A stretch of 64,000 nucleotides of DNA from Paroedura picta (Eukaryota; Chordata; Lepidosauria; Squamata; Gekkonidae). Location of the stretch: assembly GCF_049243985.1 (NCBI RefSeq), contig NC_135377.1, positions 33,743,255 to 33,807,254 of the forward strand, in the 5' to 3' direction. The notes under the pieces are model-generated. The model was given only the letters and a program-made list of their open reading frames with translations, was not told where the DNA came from and did no database searches. Below are positions 47,349 through 59,909 of the stretch, piece after piece. Numbering within the stretch: position 1 is the stretch's first letter; every line of letters begins with the position of its first letter. The position numbers were made by a program, and so were the translations under genes.

Positions 47349-49033
47349 ATTGGGTCCCTAGAACACAGGTGGCCTGGCTGGCAGCCGGATGGCCGGCCAG
47401 GGCCACAGGAGGCTTCTCCCGCGCCTCGCCGCCTGACGTTCAGCCGCCAAGCCGTGGCTCTCCGGGGCCTCTGCCGCCGCCCCTCGGCCGGCCCCCTCCG
47501 CCCCTCGCCCCGCCCCCAGCCCCAGGCCTGCCTGGCTCGCTCCCCCCTCCCCCAGCGCGCACGCCCCCCTCCGCACATTTCTGCCGGCTCCGGCTGCCGG
47601 CCACAGCCGCCGCGTCCCTGGGCTGCCTCCTGCCTCCGCTGGGCGCTGCCTCCATTCGCAAACGCCCCAGCAGGACTGGCCCCGGCTCAGGCTGAGGCTG
47701 TGCAGCCAAGCGGCTGTCGGGTGCCACAAAGAGCCTCGCTCTACTCGCAGCGCTGCCGCCGGGACTGCAGGTTTTCCCCGGGCGTCTGGCGAAGACTCCG
47801 AGGCACTCGGCAGGAGCGCGGCCCTTTCCCAATGCCAGGCTGGGAGGGACCGGGGATGGAAGAGCGACCGGGCAGGGGGCAGAGCCCCACCCATGGCTTG
47901 CGGCCGCCCCAAAGCTCTCCAGGCCCCAGGAAAGCTCCGTCCCCTTGCCAGGCATCGCTGCCTTCTCACTCAGCCAGGCGCGCCGCTCCACCGGCCTCCA
48001 GAGCCGGACTCTTGAGCCGGACCCAAGGATCGCTGCCCCCCCCCCCGGCTGTCCCCCAGCGAGGCCGCGAGGGGGGGGGAGGGAGCACGGGCAGTCCTGG
48101 GCGGGACGCTGGGCGGCCAGGGAGAAGCGGGGCTCGGCGGCTCTGGCGCTTCCAAGCCTCAGGCAGCCCCGGGCAAGGCTCCCTCACCCGGGCAGCAGAC
48201 CGATGCGCGGCCCCACTGGCATCAAGTTTACCCCCGGCCTGGCCGGGCACTCTGGTCTTCCGCTGCACCGGCGCAAACGGGGTGTAATCCAACTTCGGAG
48301 GCGATTAAAGAGCCCGAGATAGCGGCCTTGGGGATTACCGAATAAATGAAAGCATCTAATCCCTCCCCCCCCCCCCCCCCGCAAAATCCAGATTCAGTCG
48401 TGATTTGTCTCCCTAGTTCTCGGAGACCTCACGTTACCTTTGGAAGTTGACATAAATGAAACAAGAAAATCGGCTAGAGTGGTGGGTGACACCCCCGCCC
48501 CCAAGGAAAGCTGATCTGGAAGCCAAAGGCACAGGACGGGGTGGAGGGGTACAGTAAGGCGGGTTTTTTTGCGGGGAGGGGGGAAGGCTGACCTCTAGAG
48601 CAAGGTTGATCGCTCTGGGTTGAGCAATTCCTGAAGAAGCCGGGGTGGAGCCCAGGGAAGGCAGGGCTGGGGGAGGGGAAGGGCCTCCTGGGGGTACCTG
48701 GCAATACGGCCTGCCCTCGCCAGCAGCCATTTCCTTCGGTGGAGCCTGGAGATCAGTTCCCTGCTCCAGAGGCTCGCTCCCCATGGCCAATGAGACCCGC
48801 TTGCCTCACTCCAACCCAAGCTCTCCAACCCAGTGGCTGGCAAGGATCCCACCCTTCCCAGGACAAGGGGGTGGTGGCTGAACTCACAGGGCCCCAAGAA
48901 CTGCGACTTGAACTCTCAGCCACCCAACTTGCCACACGGGTCGTTAGAAAGAGCTCTCAGCTCTCTATTGCAGGAGACAGGCCGAACAGGAAAGGCTACA
49001 GCTTCCAGGCAGGAAAGCGTCTTCGCTCATAAG

Positions 49034-49074
49034 GAAGCTTCCTTCCTTCCTTCCTTCCTTCCTTCCTTCCTTCC
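49034..49074 (+). repeat. (TTCC)n microsatellite
   Basis: About ten TTCC units at the edge of CpG island C. Confidence 0.95.
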
Positions 49075-49492
49075 GGCTTACAATATTAAAAAGATGTCAA
49101 AACTGTGGCTCCAAACCCTGCAGAAAAGTCAGGCCACCCGATTAGCCGGAGCCCAATGAGGAGGGGCAGAATGGGCGCCAAGCCCTTAGTGCCCCATCTC
49201 TCCTCACGCCCGCAGTGCCCGTCTTTGGACGCAACTTGGTCCCGATGCAGCCGCGGGCAGGCTGGCCAGTGCAGTCCCTCCGCCTGCACACCTTGCGCGG
49301 GGAAGCCCGCCCCGCCCCCGCCCCCATCCGAGGCGCTCCTCTGGCCCCGGCCTCTAGGCAGGCTCCCAGGGGTGGGGGTGGGGATGGATCCGAGGCGTGG
49401 CGGGCCCAGGGGGCTCCAAGTCGGTGGAGGTGGCCCCTCTGCAGACTGGGGGCTTTGGGAGGGCGAAGGTGTGCTTCGTTGTGTCCTCACGG

Positions 49493-49516
49493 GGCCAATT
49501 AGCATATCAATGGAGG
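49493..49516. promoter_or_regulatory. CCAAT / homeobox-POU motif cluster
   Basis: The AT-rich core CCAATTAGCATATCAATGG sits alone inside very GC-rich DNA. It combines a CCAAT box, an ATTAG homeobox core and an octamer-like ATGCTAAT on the minus strand. Regulatory function is inferred. Confidence 0.3.
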
Positions 49517-50114
49517 AGGAGAAGCAGCAGCGGTGGCAGAAGAGGCGCGCGGGGCCTCCTGCTCCCCCTCCCCCGCTCCCTCCCCCCTTCTCAGCCTTTG
49601 CGGGCTGTCGAGCGCTCCTCTGGAGGCATCTGCGAGGGAGCCGGTGTGGCGCTGGATCGGCCGCCGCAAGCCTCTGACATCCGCTTGGGTGCCCGGCCTG
49701 GGCCGCGGGAGACAGGCGCCCCCAAGGCGAGAAGGGGCCCGGGCGCACAGCCCTTCCGTCCCGCGCGGCTTCGCATGCTTCCCCTGCCGCATGCCGCCTG
49801 CTGACGGCTCGAGGTGGCCGGGCTGGGCCGAGCGGGCGGTTTGCAGGCCCCCTGAGCTTGGCTTCATGCCCTCCAGCCGCAGCCCCAAGGCACCAGCCTC
49901 CTGTGCCCCTGCCCGGGACCGCGGGAAAGAAAGAGAGGTGCGCGCATGGCCGAGGCCAAAGTGAAGCCCCAGGGGGATGGCAGACCAGGGGGAGGGCTGG
50001 CTGCGCCTGAGAGCCCTGCGATCTCATGGGCCGGAGTTTCCCCTGGTTGAAAATGTTTCTTTATTATCCTGACTTTCATCCCCCTGCCTCCCCTGATCTG
50101 GGCAGTGGCAGCGG

Positions 50115-50140
50115 GGTGTGTGTGTGTGTGTGTGTGTGTG
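50115..50140 (+). repeat. (TG)n microsatellite
   Basis: About thirteen GT units follow GCAGCGGGG at the outer edge of CpG island C. Confidence 0.95.
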
Positions 50141-50199
50141 GGCTCTCCCAAAGTCTGCCAGCCTCTGCATCTGGTGGACTGCAGGAGTGCCCTTTTCGG

Positions 50200-53100
50200 T
50201 GTGCTCTGGAAGCTTCTCCTCCTCCCCCCCTGCTTTGTGAAAAATGGAGGGGGGGGGGAATGGCTGATGCCACGCCCCTTTGCGACCCTGGGTAGCTTCT
50301 TCCCATGCAGAGCTGCTTGCTGCCTGGTAGAGCTGCCATCAACGTGGAGAAAACACACCCTGGCCCTTGAACACAGGCTTGGTAGGATGTGATTTTTCCA
50401 GGTGGTGTTCTTGGCCTCCAGGCAACAGACAGTTTCACCTGTCCATATCCTCATGGGAAGGCTCTTTTCAAAAGACCAACCTCCCTCCCTCCAGATTGTG
50501 GGAAGCTCTGATCACAGGTCTGCCTTGGCTTAGGAGCCCTGGCTCCATTCCTTCCAGGGATGGGTGGTCCTACAGAAGCTGCCTTTGTGCCTGCTTAGGA
50601 GCCCTCACAAGGGAAGAGAGATGGACAATAAGCAAGGCATTTGCCCTCAATCCCCCCCCCCCCCCAAAAAAAAACAAGGAGTGAAGCTAGTGGCCTCAAC
50701 CACTACCCGGTTCTCCCCCTTTTTTCCCCAAGCACCAGCCCTACCACACCCCTCTTCTCCTCTTCCCCTTCTGGGGGTGGGGGGAATGTTCCTGCTGGTG
50801 CTGCAGAAGTCCTCTTTCAGCCTGGGATGTGAGCTGGGTGGGGGTGGGCATTCTGTCCTTGTTTGGCAAACAATGGGCAGCTGGAAGGCTGAGGGAATGA
50901 ATAGGCAAGCTGCAGGCTGCATGCGGGTCAGTGCTCGGGGTCTCTGTCCTAAAGCCCTCCTTCTCAGCTTGCCACAATAAAGTAGCGCTGAGGTTTAAAG
51001 CTTTGCTGGGTCACCGGCCATCTTCTATTATTCAGCACTTCACAACCACAAAAAAAGAAAACACAACCCCACCCCCCTCCTCCCCTGCTTATTAATCAGC
51101 ACTGACCAAAGGGCCCCTTTGGAAACAAGAGAAGCAGAAAGAGAGAGAGAGAGAGATACACAGAGAGAAATCCCCCCTCCTAAAGCCAGATCACCCAATG
51201 GCACTCTGGACCAAAGTTTTCTGCCCCCTCCCTCTCTTCTTCCCTCCCTTTATCATTACAAAGGTTCCAAAGCAGGCCACAGGGAGCCAGGACTTTCCTC
51301 TCCTAGGTTCAGGCCTGCTCAGTCTTTCTCTCTCTTCCTGCCTCTGAAGATGATGGAGACTTGGTTGCAAGTAAGGATGACTTGAGCCCAACTGGCCTAG
51401 GCCCAGCTGGAGGCTCTGACTGGGCCAGGGCGGGAAAGCTGGACTCCCAGTCTGCCCTTAGGCTTGGGGGGCTCAGTGGGGCTTGCTGGGGTGGGGTGCA
51501 CCTTCTGACGGATGAGGTATCAGGCCTGGAGCTAACTGGGGATTTCTTTGCCAGGGGCTTGAGTGGTAGTCAAAAGTGTTGGGTATTGCTTGGGATCCAG
51601 GAGTCCGTCTCACAACAGGGCCTGGCATTGTGTGTTTGTTGCTACCTGGAAAGTACTCTATGACTTTTCCTTTGTGGGCATTAAAGGGTGAAGAAATATC
51701 TTTGGAATGCACAAAGAACAAAAATCGGGGCATTTTGATGGATGCTTTATAGTACAATTGAGTGGCTGCTCACATGTTTGAGGTTCTTGCTTTCAGATCA
51801 AGTGTTAGGATTTATTGATTCTCATAAAAGCTTGGGTTTGGGACCTATAGGGGTGTGTTATGCCTTGATATTGTCTTTTTTGCAAGGTTATATTAACTTG
51901 TGAGTGTTCTGTGTTTGTAATATCCACAAAATAAACATTAACTTCGTGACACTGGTTTCCTTCCCTTAACACAGCTACTTAGAAGTAATCCCCTTTGCTT
52001 TGCATAAAATTTACTTCCCAGTGAGCAGCTGAGACAGCAGTGTGAGGGCATTCTTGCTTGGGGAAAAGCTCCATACCACAGAGGGTCTTTTTCCTGCTCC
52101 CCAGCTACAGACCTACACACACTTACCAGTGGGATTTACATCTGCACATTTACTGCACATTTTGTTCAGTAGGATTCAAGCAAATTGTTGTTGTTGTTGT
52201 TAAAAGAGAAACACTTTTCTTCTGTTCCCCTGCCAGATCTATATTATCCAGGTTGTGTAGCTGTAGTTAAAGAGCATAAGAACATATACACCTAGGTGAA
52301 AGATGAGATTGGCACCATTTTGTCAGTTACAAGTAGAAAGAAACTAAGAACTGAGTAGAAGGAATCCCTTGTGTATCTGCTGTGGAGCCCCTGCCCCCAC
52401 ACCAAGGGAGTCTTGGAGTATCTTAACTTGTTAAGGCATAAGCATTTGTGATCTGCAAATTACTTCATAAGATGCATTAATAGCTCAATACTATGGAGGT
52501 TTACTTAAAAGTGAGTTACATAAGGTCTAAAATGGGCTATATAAGTGTGCTTTGGATGTGATAAAGTAGGTGTTAATCTAACAATGTTTGTGCTACAAAA
52601 AATCTCTTAGTCCCCCCTCTTTTTTTTTTTTTTTTGGTGCAGCAAAACCATCCTTCTGGAAGGGGGTGGGTGGGTGGAAGACGTTTTGTGAAAAAATAAA
52701 GTCAACTGAAAGGAAGAGAAGACTTTAGTATCTTTTAACAAATGATTGTGCATCTTGTTGATGTTGCCTAATGAGTACAGGAAAATATTGAGGAAAAGTG
52801 CCTGATAGATTCTCTGAGTATAATGCATTGTAACGTGGACGGTAAAACGTTTTGGATTGTGGGGAATCCCCTGCTAAAAGCTTAGCCGAGGGAGATGTGG
52901 CTGATCTTCCATGCCACCACAGAAGAATTTTGTAGCTGGCCTAGGATGTTAAGTGTGTGCCCCATTTATAAGACATCTTTTTATTCCCAGTGCTCACAGT
53001 ATTTTTATTCCTCCCCCCCCATGTATTTTTTTTGGTGCTTTCAGGATAGTGTTCCTTAGATTTTGCAAAACCTGACATTTCAGAAAAGGCGTAATCAAGT

Positions 53101-54640
53101 GTGATCTAAATTATTTAGAGCAGGGGATTAAAGGCCCTCTATCTGAGTGCTGACAAGCTTTCAAATGTAGCCTGGGAAAAAAAAACAGTTCTGTTTTCTT
53201 TCCTCTTGGTATACACTTTGAAAATAATTTGGAAATGTACTGCGAATTGTTTTCAGAATTAATGCACAGAGAAGATGAATAATTCTTTTGCAAGTCATTC
53301 TCCAAAGGAATTAATGAAATGATTCCAAATACAGCCAGACCTATAGCATTGTGGCACCTGCAATGTTATTCTTTTAGAAGATTTGTTGCTTTCACAGGTA
53401 CTTGTTAAAAATAGTCCTGCTCTTTGAAACGCCATTTTGGCTCGGGTACATTAATTCAGTGTGCATTAATTCAGCACATCGTCATATTTTCAGTGTTAAT
53501 CTTCTGTACTTGGAGGCTTTGATCCTGCTTCCCTGGTCTACCCAAACTCCCACTGACTTCCTTATCATGTGTACCACAAGGCGACGGCTATGGTTAATCA
53601 CAACATTTAACCTTCTCATTGAATGTTGATAAATGCCAGACTCTGTCTTAGCACATAGCTTTGGCTTGGTTATCTGAATATGTGTTTGTTTAACTGGGAT
53701 AATCTTTAAAAAAAAATTAAATCACAAGTTACATGATTGGTGAATTCTACTTTAATAGCATACATGATTGCCCATTCTTTCTCCAATGTTGTAGTACAAG
53801 AACAGATTGCAATATATTTAAATGGGGTGTATCCTGGTGTGAATTTAATGCACGGCAGTGGAATGATATTCTTCAACATACTGTTTAAAGGTAATATTAT
53901 CTTAGATAATGGGCAACTTTTCTGAGATTTGCTGACAGAAAAGGAAAATGTCAAGGTTAGGTTTTGCAGCGTGTTATATTTGAATAATGTGGCTCTGTTC
54001 TCCTAATTTAGTAAGATTGTTCTCTTATATTAATATGCTATTTTATAAGGTCAGATTCTGCAACATTTCCCTGTGATATGCAATACTGTATTTAATCAGT
54101 AGGCTCATCAGACCCACGGTGCACACATCCCTTTGAGGGTGGAAGGAGTGGCTCTATCTGTCCCATAAGGGTGAGTGGGAGTTCTTGTAGTACAAAGGGA
54201 GGCAAAGTCCTCATCTATTACAGTATCCTTATGCAATTCTCTAATAACATAATTGATCAGTTTCTTATTCAAGGATGATGCCATTAATTCGGCAGTACTG
54301 AAATAAAGACCTACGCAAAGTCGTGACTAGGTGACAGGTGCCGAGACTTCCAGGGTTTTCTCTTCTACATGGAAGAGGTGGAATACCTCTTCTAGGACAA
54401 AATACTTCTCCTAGGACACCATTTTTGGAAAGCATTTTGCTGTGCACTTTTCTACAAATCCATCCAGCTTCTTAAACACTGAAAGGATGGATTTTACAAC
54501 TGCAAGCTCATTCTCCAGTTATCACAAGGGCCTTGGCCAAGACAGTTTGGTTAGGTATGGAAGCTTGCTGGGAATTGGTAATGGGGAGGACACAGTGGTT
54601 ACAGACAGAATCAGTTCCTAAAGGATGTAAGAAACAGGGG
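50200..54640. other. nothing recognised
   Basis: No credible exons were found. The GC content falls steadily away from CpG island C. 53700-53960 is AT-rich, repeat-free and could be a conserved non-coding element, which I cannot test. A GA-rich run lies at 51138-51156. Confidence 0.35.
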
Positions 54641-54650
54641 GAGACAATAC

Positions 54651-54671
54651 AGCAGCAGCAGCAGCAGCAGC
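54651..54671 (+). repeat. (CAG)7 tract
   Basis: Seven CAG units in non-coding DNA. A glutamine run in one frame and a cysteine run in the opposite frame are artefacts. Shorter CAG/CTG tracts occur near 38702 and 46013. Confidence 0.9.
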
Positions 54672-54744
54672 TGCCAATGTCCCCTTCACCTTGGCCTGCC
54701 GTGGGTGGAGTCTGTAGCCAGGGTGGAGTAGTAGCTTGAAATGT

Positions 54745-54890
54745 CAGGCTAGGGTATGGGAAACCCACGTTCATGCGCCAACCCTGCCGTGAAGCTCATT
54801 GGGTGACCTTGGGGGCAATCACTTTCTCTCAACCTAACCAAAACTCCAGTTAAAACCCCGTGCTGGGAGAAAGGGAAAAATAAAAATGCA
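54745..54890 (+). mobile_element. tRNA/CORE SINE fragment
   Basis: GCGCCAACCCTGCCGTGAAGCTCATTGGGTGACCTTGGG, then CAATCACTTTCTCTCAACCTAACC, matches the core of the L2-tailed squamate SINE. It ends in a short A-rich stretch. Confidence 0.7.
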
Positions 54891-55247
54891 TTGTTAGAGA
54901 GGAAGCAGTATTTGAGCCTTTACCAACATGGACCATGTTCATTCCACTATAACTCTAGGGGGAGATGTAATGTATGCATCGTACTGCTCAGAGGTCATGG
55001 AATGCGTATCTTTTCCGGCCTTGAATCATGTTTCTTTCTACCTGGAAGTTAGCCATGCAGGCTGAAGGCCTCTCTATTGCTAGAAGGTCTACCATTAGCT
55101 TTTCACAATTCTGTTGTTGCAGGTTTATTTCCCCAACTCTGCTGACATCACTATATGGTCCTTTTGTTATTGTGAGCATCAGAAAAGGTTAGGTAAAGGG
55201 ATAAGGGACAGGAGAACAGCAGGAAGCATTGCTGCACAGTTTATTGA

Positions 55248-55680
55248 GAGTCAGTGTGGCGTGGTGGTAAGAACAGGGTTTCCCAATCATAGTACTGAAG
55301 TACCACACTGAAGGCTCCTCAATGGTACCATGACATGGAGTTTTTCAAAATGGCGGCTGTCCGTTTAATCTTTGGTGGCTCCTCTCACTTATGAGGGTGT
55401 GGAAAGGAGGTGTGGTCAGCTGACATCACTTCTTGAAGTCTGAACAATATTTCAGCAGTCAGAAAGCTAAGAAAGGCTGGGTTAGAGTATGAGACTGCCA
55501 TTCGGGATACTAAGGTTGAGATTCCCATTCTGTCATGACAACTTGCGGGGTGACTCTGGGCCAGTCTCAGCCTACTTCACAGGGTTGTTGTGATGATAAT
55601 ACCAGGGAGAGGAGCATGATGTCATCATGTCAGCTGTTTTGGGTTCCTGCTGGGGCAAAACTAGAGCTTCACAAACAAAA
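55248..55680 (+). mobile_element. tRNA/CORE SINE, split by a hAT element
   Basis: The head GAGTCAGTGTGGCGTGGTGG is separated by 206 bp from the body GGTTAGAGTATGAGACTGCC…TGACTCTGGGCCAGTCTC…CTTCACAGGGTTGTTGTGATGAT. The A-rich AAAATAAATAAGC end lies near 55680. Joined, the two parts give the expected SINE order. Confidence 0.8.
55274..55479. mobile_element. short non-autonomous hAT-like element inside a SINE
   Basis: It runs from CAGGGTTTCCCAATCATAG to a weakly complementary end …CTAAGAAAGGCTG. Flanking 8-bp segments GGTAAGAA and GGTTAGAG agree at 6 of 8. The right one equals the undisturbed SINE sequence, so the pair is probably a decayed target duplication. Confidence 0.7.
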
Positions 55681-58600
55681 TAAATAAGCAAACAACTATC
55701 TCTGCTTCTAGCCTCTGAAAATAAGAGGCAGAGTCTCTACTTTGAAATGTGGCCACCTAATTTATTATCATTGCCTGAAAAGTGTCTTTTCCAAAGTTCA
55801 GATTTTCAAAGGCCAACCTGAAATCCCAGAAATATGAAGGAGGATATGACTGATTCAGTGCTGAAAGGAGGACCATCTATCTACATCCTGGAACCTTTAA
55901 CTATAACTGGAAATGTTTCCAGGCTGGAATCTCCTAAGTACGGTTTGGAGCCATGCCCTGAGAATCCCTCCTGGATCGAATGAATGATGCCTGGACCATT
56001 ACTCCTTGTGCTAATCCATGAAAGCAGAGCCAGCTGCAGGCTTGGGGATGGGGTCTGGGCCCGTCCTCTGTCTGCAACCAGGTCTCCTGCTAATGCTTTC
56101 CTCCTCTGCTGGTGTGTTCTCCAGATGTCTTCTCCAGAGCCCTTCCACCTCCTTTTCTCACAGCAGCCTTTCTTGTGTTGCACTAGACAGTGTGTGCAGC
56201 AGGGAATATGGGCAGTGGGCCCTGCCAGAAACTCTGGGCCTTGGCAGTTGGCTCTCCTCGGAGTATAGAAACCCCTGACTCTGAACTCTCCTGCTTTTGT
56301 GAACCAGAAAACACAAACCTGGCAAACAATGCCACCATCTTTTCAGAGGTTCTCAAATAAAACCTTTGTTAGAAACTGGGTTGTTTTGATAGTTTCATAT
56401 AATATCTTTTGCCCATGTCTTTCATCCGAATCTCAGAGCAGTGTTAAACTTCCCAGCAAGCCTATGGAAGAATTTAGCCTGAGCAACAGCTCTTCACCAA
56501 AGGCCATTCAATAAACTTCACCCACTTGCATAGAGATCTGGACTGTATATTATAGACACCCTGCAAGTGTGAATCTGTTTTATTCCAATTCCACTCAATG
56601 GTTTTCTTAAAGAGCAATGGGAATTGCAGAGATTCATATCCCCTCTCATAAAACTCTGGAGGGGGAGAGGGGGAGGATTTTCCAAATAGTTTGTGTCTGC
56701 AATGTAGAGATGTACTTGGTCTTGTCTCCTGAGTCCTTACCAGCAGGGAGTCATCTTTGAAAGAGGCCTGGAGTGCTAGCAAGGCAAAAGTCCTTCCTGG
56801 TTGGTTTTGTAGTACCCCACTTTTGATCAAGTGGGGAAGCTACCTCAGCAAAATGACCACATGTGTTTGGCCTACCTGGTAGCCTGGACATTTGTTGGGG
56901 CTCAGACTCTTATGGTCTGGATTGGTCATATAAGGGAAGACCTCAGAGGATCTCATACTTGGTGGGGGGAGATTTGGGGGTAGTCCAAAACACAGTATTT
57001 TCAGATTTTCTTCTATCTTGACTTTGCCCCAAATGAGTTTGGAAGGTATATAATAGGAATGGCTGATCATCTCTCTACTTAGGAGGGAAATTGTGAGAAG
57101 AACCTTTGAACAAATGAAAAAATGCATTCATTGTTTGCCAAGTATTAAAGCCTAGATGACTAAGACTCATACACATTTCCACATTGCTTTTCCAGTCCCC
57201 ATTCAGCTGCCATCTTTGTTATATGTAAAAAAAACCCTGACTAACGTGTTGTTCAACTATTGAAGCGGAGGGGAAAGTCACGACTTCTCTCTTTTCTAGC
57301 TTTCTTCATTTTCCCTAGCTTAGCTACACATTGACTCCTGGAAATGATCAGGACTGGATTACAAATAGAGACCCGTGTAAAGAATCACATTTTTTCTGTG
57401 CTCAGCCCCTCCCCCTGTTCTATACTCAGCCCCATTCTCCCATGCACCTGACAGAGAAAAAAATATTAAGGCCCCGAAGAAGTGCTTATTTTGGCTGTCT
57501 TGATCCTGCTTGTGTGTGGGCTCACATCTGGAGAGGGAAAACTGTATGGACGATCTCTTCAGTCTTCCAGAGTTTCCTATTTTGTCTCCTCATCAGACTC
57601 CCACAACTGTATCTTTTTGCATCTAGAGGACCACAGATTCATTACACATTCTCACATAGTTCCTGGGGACAGTAGTATGGACAAGTAAACGCTGAATGTA
57701 AACCAGCAGAATGAATTACACCAACTGCAGAGGAATAAAAGAGCACGCATGTTCCAAGTGTACTGGACTTTAACCTGATTTAGATCCTGAGGCTTACAGA
57801 ATCCAAGCAGGACATAGTCAGTGGAGGGTGCACCTGCACTGGTTCTGTAGACAGCTCCTGGCTGAATGCTGCCAGTGTGCAGATGCCAAAGTGCTCAAAA
57901 TATGAATGGTTTGGATGGTGAATAAATCACCCATGCAAGCGTATGAGGGCTTGCCTGGACGGAAAATAGGCTCCTCTGTAACCAAGTTACGTTCAATTCC
58001 TGAATGCCTGTTTTGTGGCCATCCAATTGTCCCTGGTGCTTAAATTTCTCAGTGCATCCATGCCAAGAGGTAGTAACAGAAATAGAAAGCCAGCAATTTC
58101 TTAACAGCTGCTGTGTTGACGCTGTTTTTTTTTTTAATTTGGCATGACATTGGGAAACACATGTGAAAACATCCAGCATAAACTGCTGTAAGCAAACTAC
58201 TGCAAACTAAAGCTCAACGGCCAGCTCCTGTTTGATTCTTTTTCGTTTCTATCTTTGGGTGGAAGTTGAAGAACTGGAATGCCAAGGCCCATTTATCTGA
58301 AAGTGACGGGACCTTTGGAGAAACAGAGTGTGTTCCAGACACATTTTGCTTCAGAGCCCAGAGCAGCTACAAGCCGTTCAGAGGCCCCCTGCTGAGGCTT
58401 TAGAGAGAGGCCCCCAGGGCCAGCTCAGACAAAAAGCCAAGCCAACAGCAGGGGACCAAGGTCAGGGGAAGAATGCCTCCAGCAATAGTCTAATGTGAAA
58501 ACCACACACACAAAAAATGTTTAGGGAGAATTGTGCAATTGTGCCCCGATGTGTTAATTTCCCCCTCAACATTCCATGTTAATTCTTACTAATGTGAGTT

Positions 58601-59375
58601 CTAGATATATGTCATGGGCATCTATATCTATATCTATATCTGGGATCTTAAGAAACGTTAATCTTGGTTCCAGCTGCCTTTGGCTTGGGAAATGTGAAAG
58701 TGATCTCTGCCTTTTCAAAAAGGGATCTGTTCTGCAATGCTTGCTCTAATGTCCATGAAAATATACCTAAACTAGGAAGTATGCCTATATTGGAATACCT
58801 TTTCCTCCCAAGAGCAGCATCTTTTCTATATTTATTTCTGACTTGCTTTATTTTTGGTCAACTTAGCATTGCTTTATTAGTTAGGCTGGGGTGAATGTTT
58901 GGGTACACACACACACAACACACACATGTTCATTTTCATCCCCTGGGAAACAAACAGTTCTTCACACCCAACTCAACAGGGCACTTCTCCAGAGCTGCTG
59001 AGAGACACCGTGGCACTTTGGACAAAGATGCCAGCTGGGTATCCCTCCCACTACCCAAATCCAACCCAAACTTCCTAGCAAAGCAAGTTACATGACCAAC
59101 TCAAATGATGAGAGTTCCACTGGCAAAAGATTCTCTTGTAGAAGGGAACAGCTCCTTGGACCAGATGAAGGGACCACCCTTTCCTGCCACTGTTTAAGAT
59201 AGGAGATGGAGATGGAGAGAACAGAACCTGGCCAATACCACCACAGACAAAGTCAATTCACATCTGAATATCATTATTTACGCACTGCAGCATCAAACTG
59301 TGAACTGCACCTATGGAACGACTATCACAGGACAGAGCTGCCTGACACATCTCAAGTGTAATCCTTTTCCATCAT
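55681..59375. other. nothing recognised
   Basis: No exon or family was recognised. Frames such as 57331-57675 (114 codons) lack domains, and no matching splice structure was seen. Confidence 0.35.
58620..58640 (+). repeat. (CTATAT)n microsatellite
   Basis: Short run of CTATAT units. A (CA)n tract lies at about 58903-58925. Confidence 0.85.
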
Positions 59376-59445
59376 ACATGAAAGCTCACACCTTGAATAA
59401 AACTTTGTTGGTTTCAAAAGTGCCGTTGGACTCAAACAAGAGGGA
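59376..59445 (+). mobile_element. sauropsid interspersed repeat, class uncertain
   Basis: ATGAAAGCTCACACCTTGAATAAAACTTTGTTGGTTTCAAAAGTGCCGTTGGACTCAAAC closely resembles a very common sauropsid repeat. I remember the wording but not the class. Confidence 0.55.
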
Positions 59446-59909
59446 TTCTAGAATGAAAGGTGGTGTGGGGGGGGGGGAAGGTGACAGGCTGATCTGATCA
59501 GCAAGGGAACAGGAACCATAAAAAGGACAGAGAAGACAAGTGGAGCTGGATGGCCCGTGTTGCATTGCCTTAGAAGTATATTGATCTGGGATTGTTGTTG
59601 GGTGTCAAATGTCTCCGAGAAATGAGCCTTTTGGGGATTTGCTGGGTATTCAAAATTAGAATATGATTAGTACCATTTATAAAATAGGAATTATAGCAGC
59701 AAGTTATTTTTCTTTAATGAGTTGTTTCAGACTTGTCAAGTAAAGTTCAAAGCGTTATCTTCTACAGTGAGAAAATTAAGGACAATTGAAAATTATATAA
59801 ACTATATAAGTTACGTTAAATTTCTTGCGCCTTACTGAAACCAGGGCTGTGAGTACAATGACAATCACCCCTTCCACAAGATTGGGGCTGCGTTCATTCA
59901 TTTATTTAG

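Larger units (their letters stand above)
41580..47700 (-). ncRNA. inferred pri-miR-124-2 / MIR124-2HG transcription unit
   Basis: This span is inferred, not seen as a conserved transcript. Three minus-strand signals delimit it. A strong donor CG|GTGAGT at 47337/47336 lies inside the densest CpG island and would end a first exon starting somewhere near 47.4-47.7 kb. A strong acceptor with a long pyrimidine tract (…CTTCCCTTCCTAG) has its AG at 42901-42900 and would start an exon at 42899. An AATAAA hexamer at 41585-41580 lies about 290 nt 3' of the pre-miR hairpin. The microRNA would then lie in a roughly 1.3-kb terminal exon. In mammals mir-124-2 has a short spliced non-coding host, which this layout resembles. 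Intermediate exons, the true start site and the poly(A) site cannot be fixed without RNA data. Confidence 0.45.
46100..50000. promoter_or_regulatory. CpG island C, the densest of the window
   Basis: A very GC-rich block peaks at 46.2-48.2 kb. Its open frames of up to about 420 codons occur in several frames and on both strands at once and encode low-complexity proline/arginine/alanine/glycine runs. They are not credible proteins. The block contains many C/G homopolymers, including about 16 Cs at 48366, and a (TTCC)n tract. It probably hosts the promoter of the microRNA host transcript and perhaps a divergent transcript. Confidence 0.65.

Noticed and set aside
46096-47361. 421-codon plus-strand open frame (and overlapping 394-, 277-, 274- and 247-codon frames)
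   Set aside because: Several frames on both strands are open at once in CpG-dense DNA. The peptides are proline/arginine/alanine/glycine-rich without domains, as expected from scarcity of stop codons.
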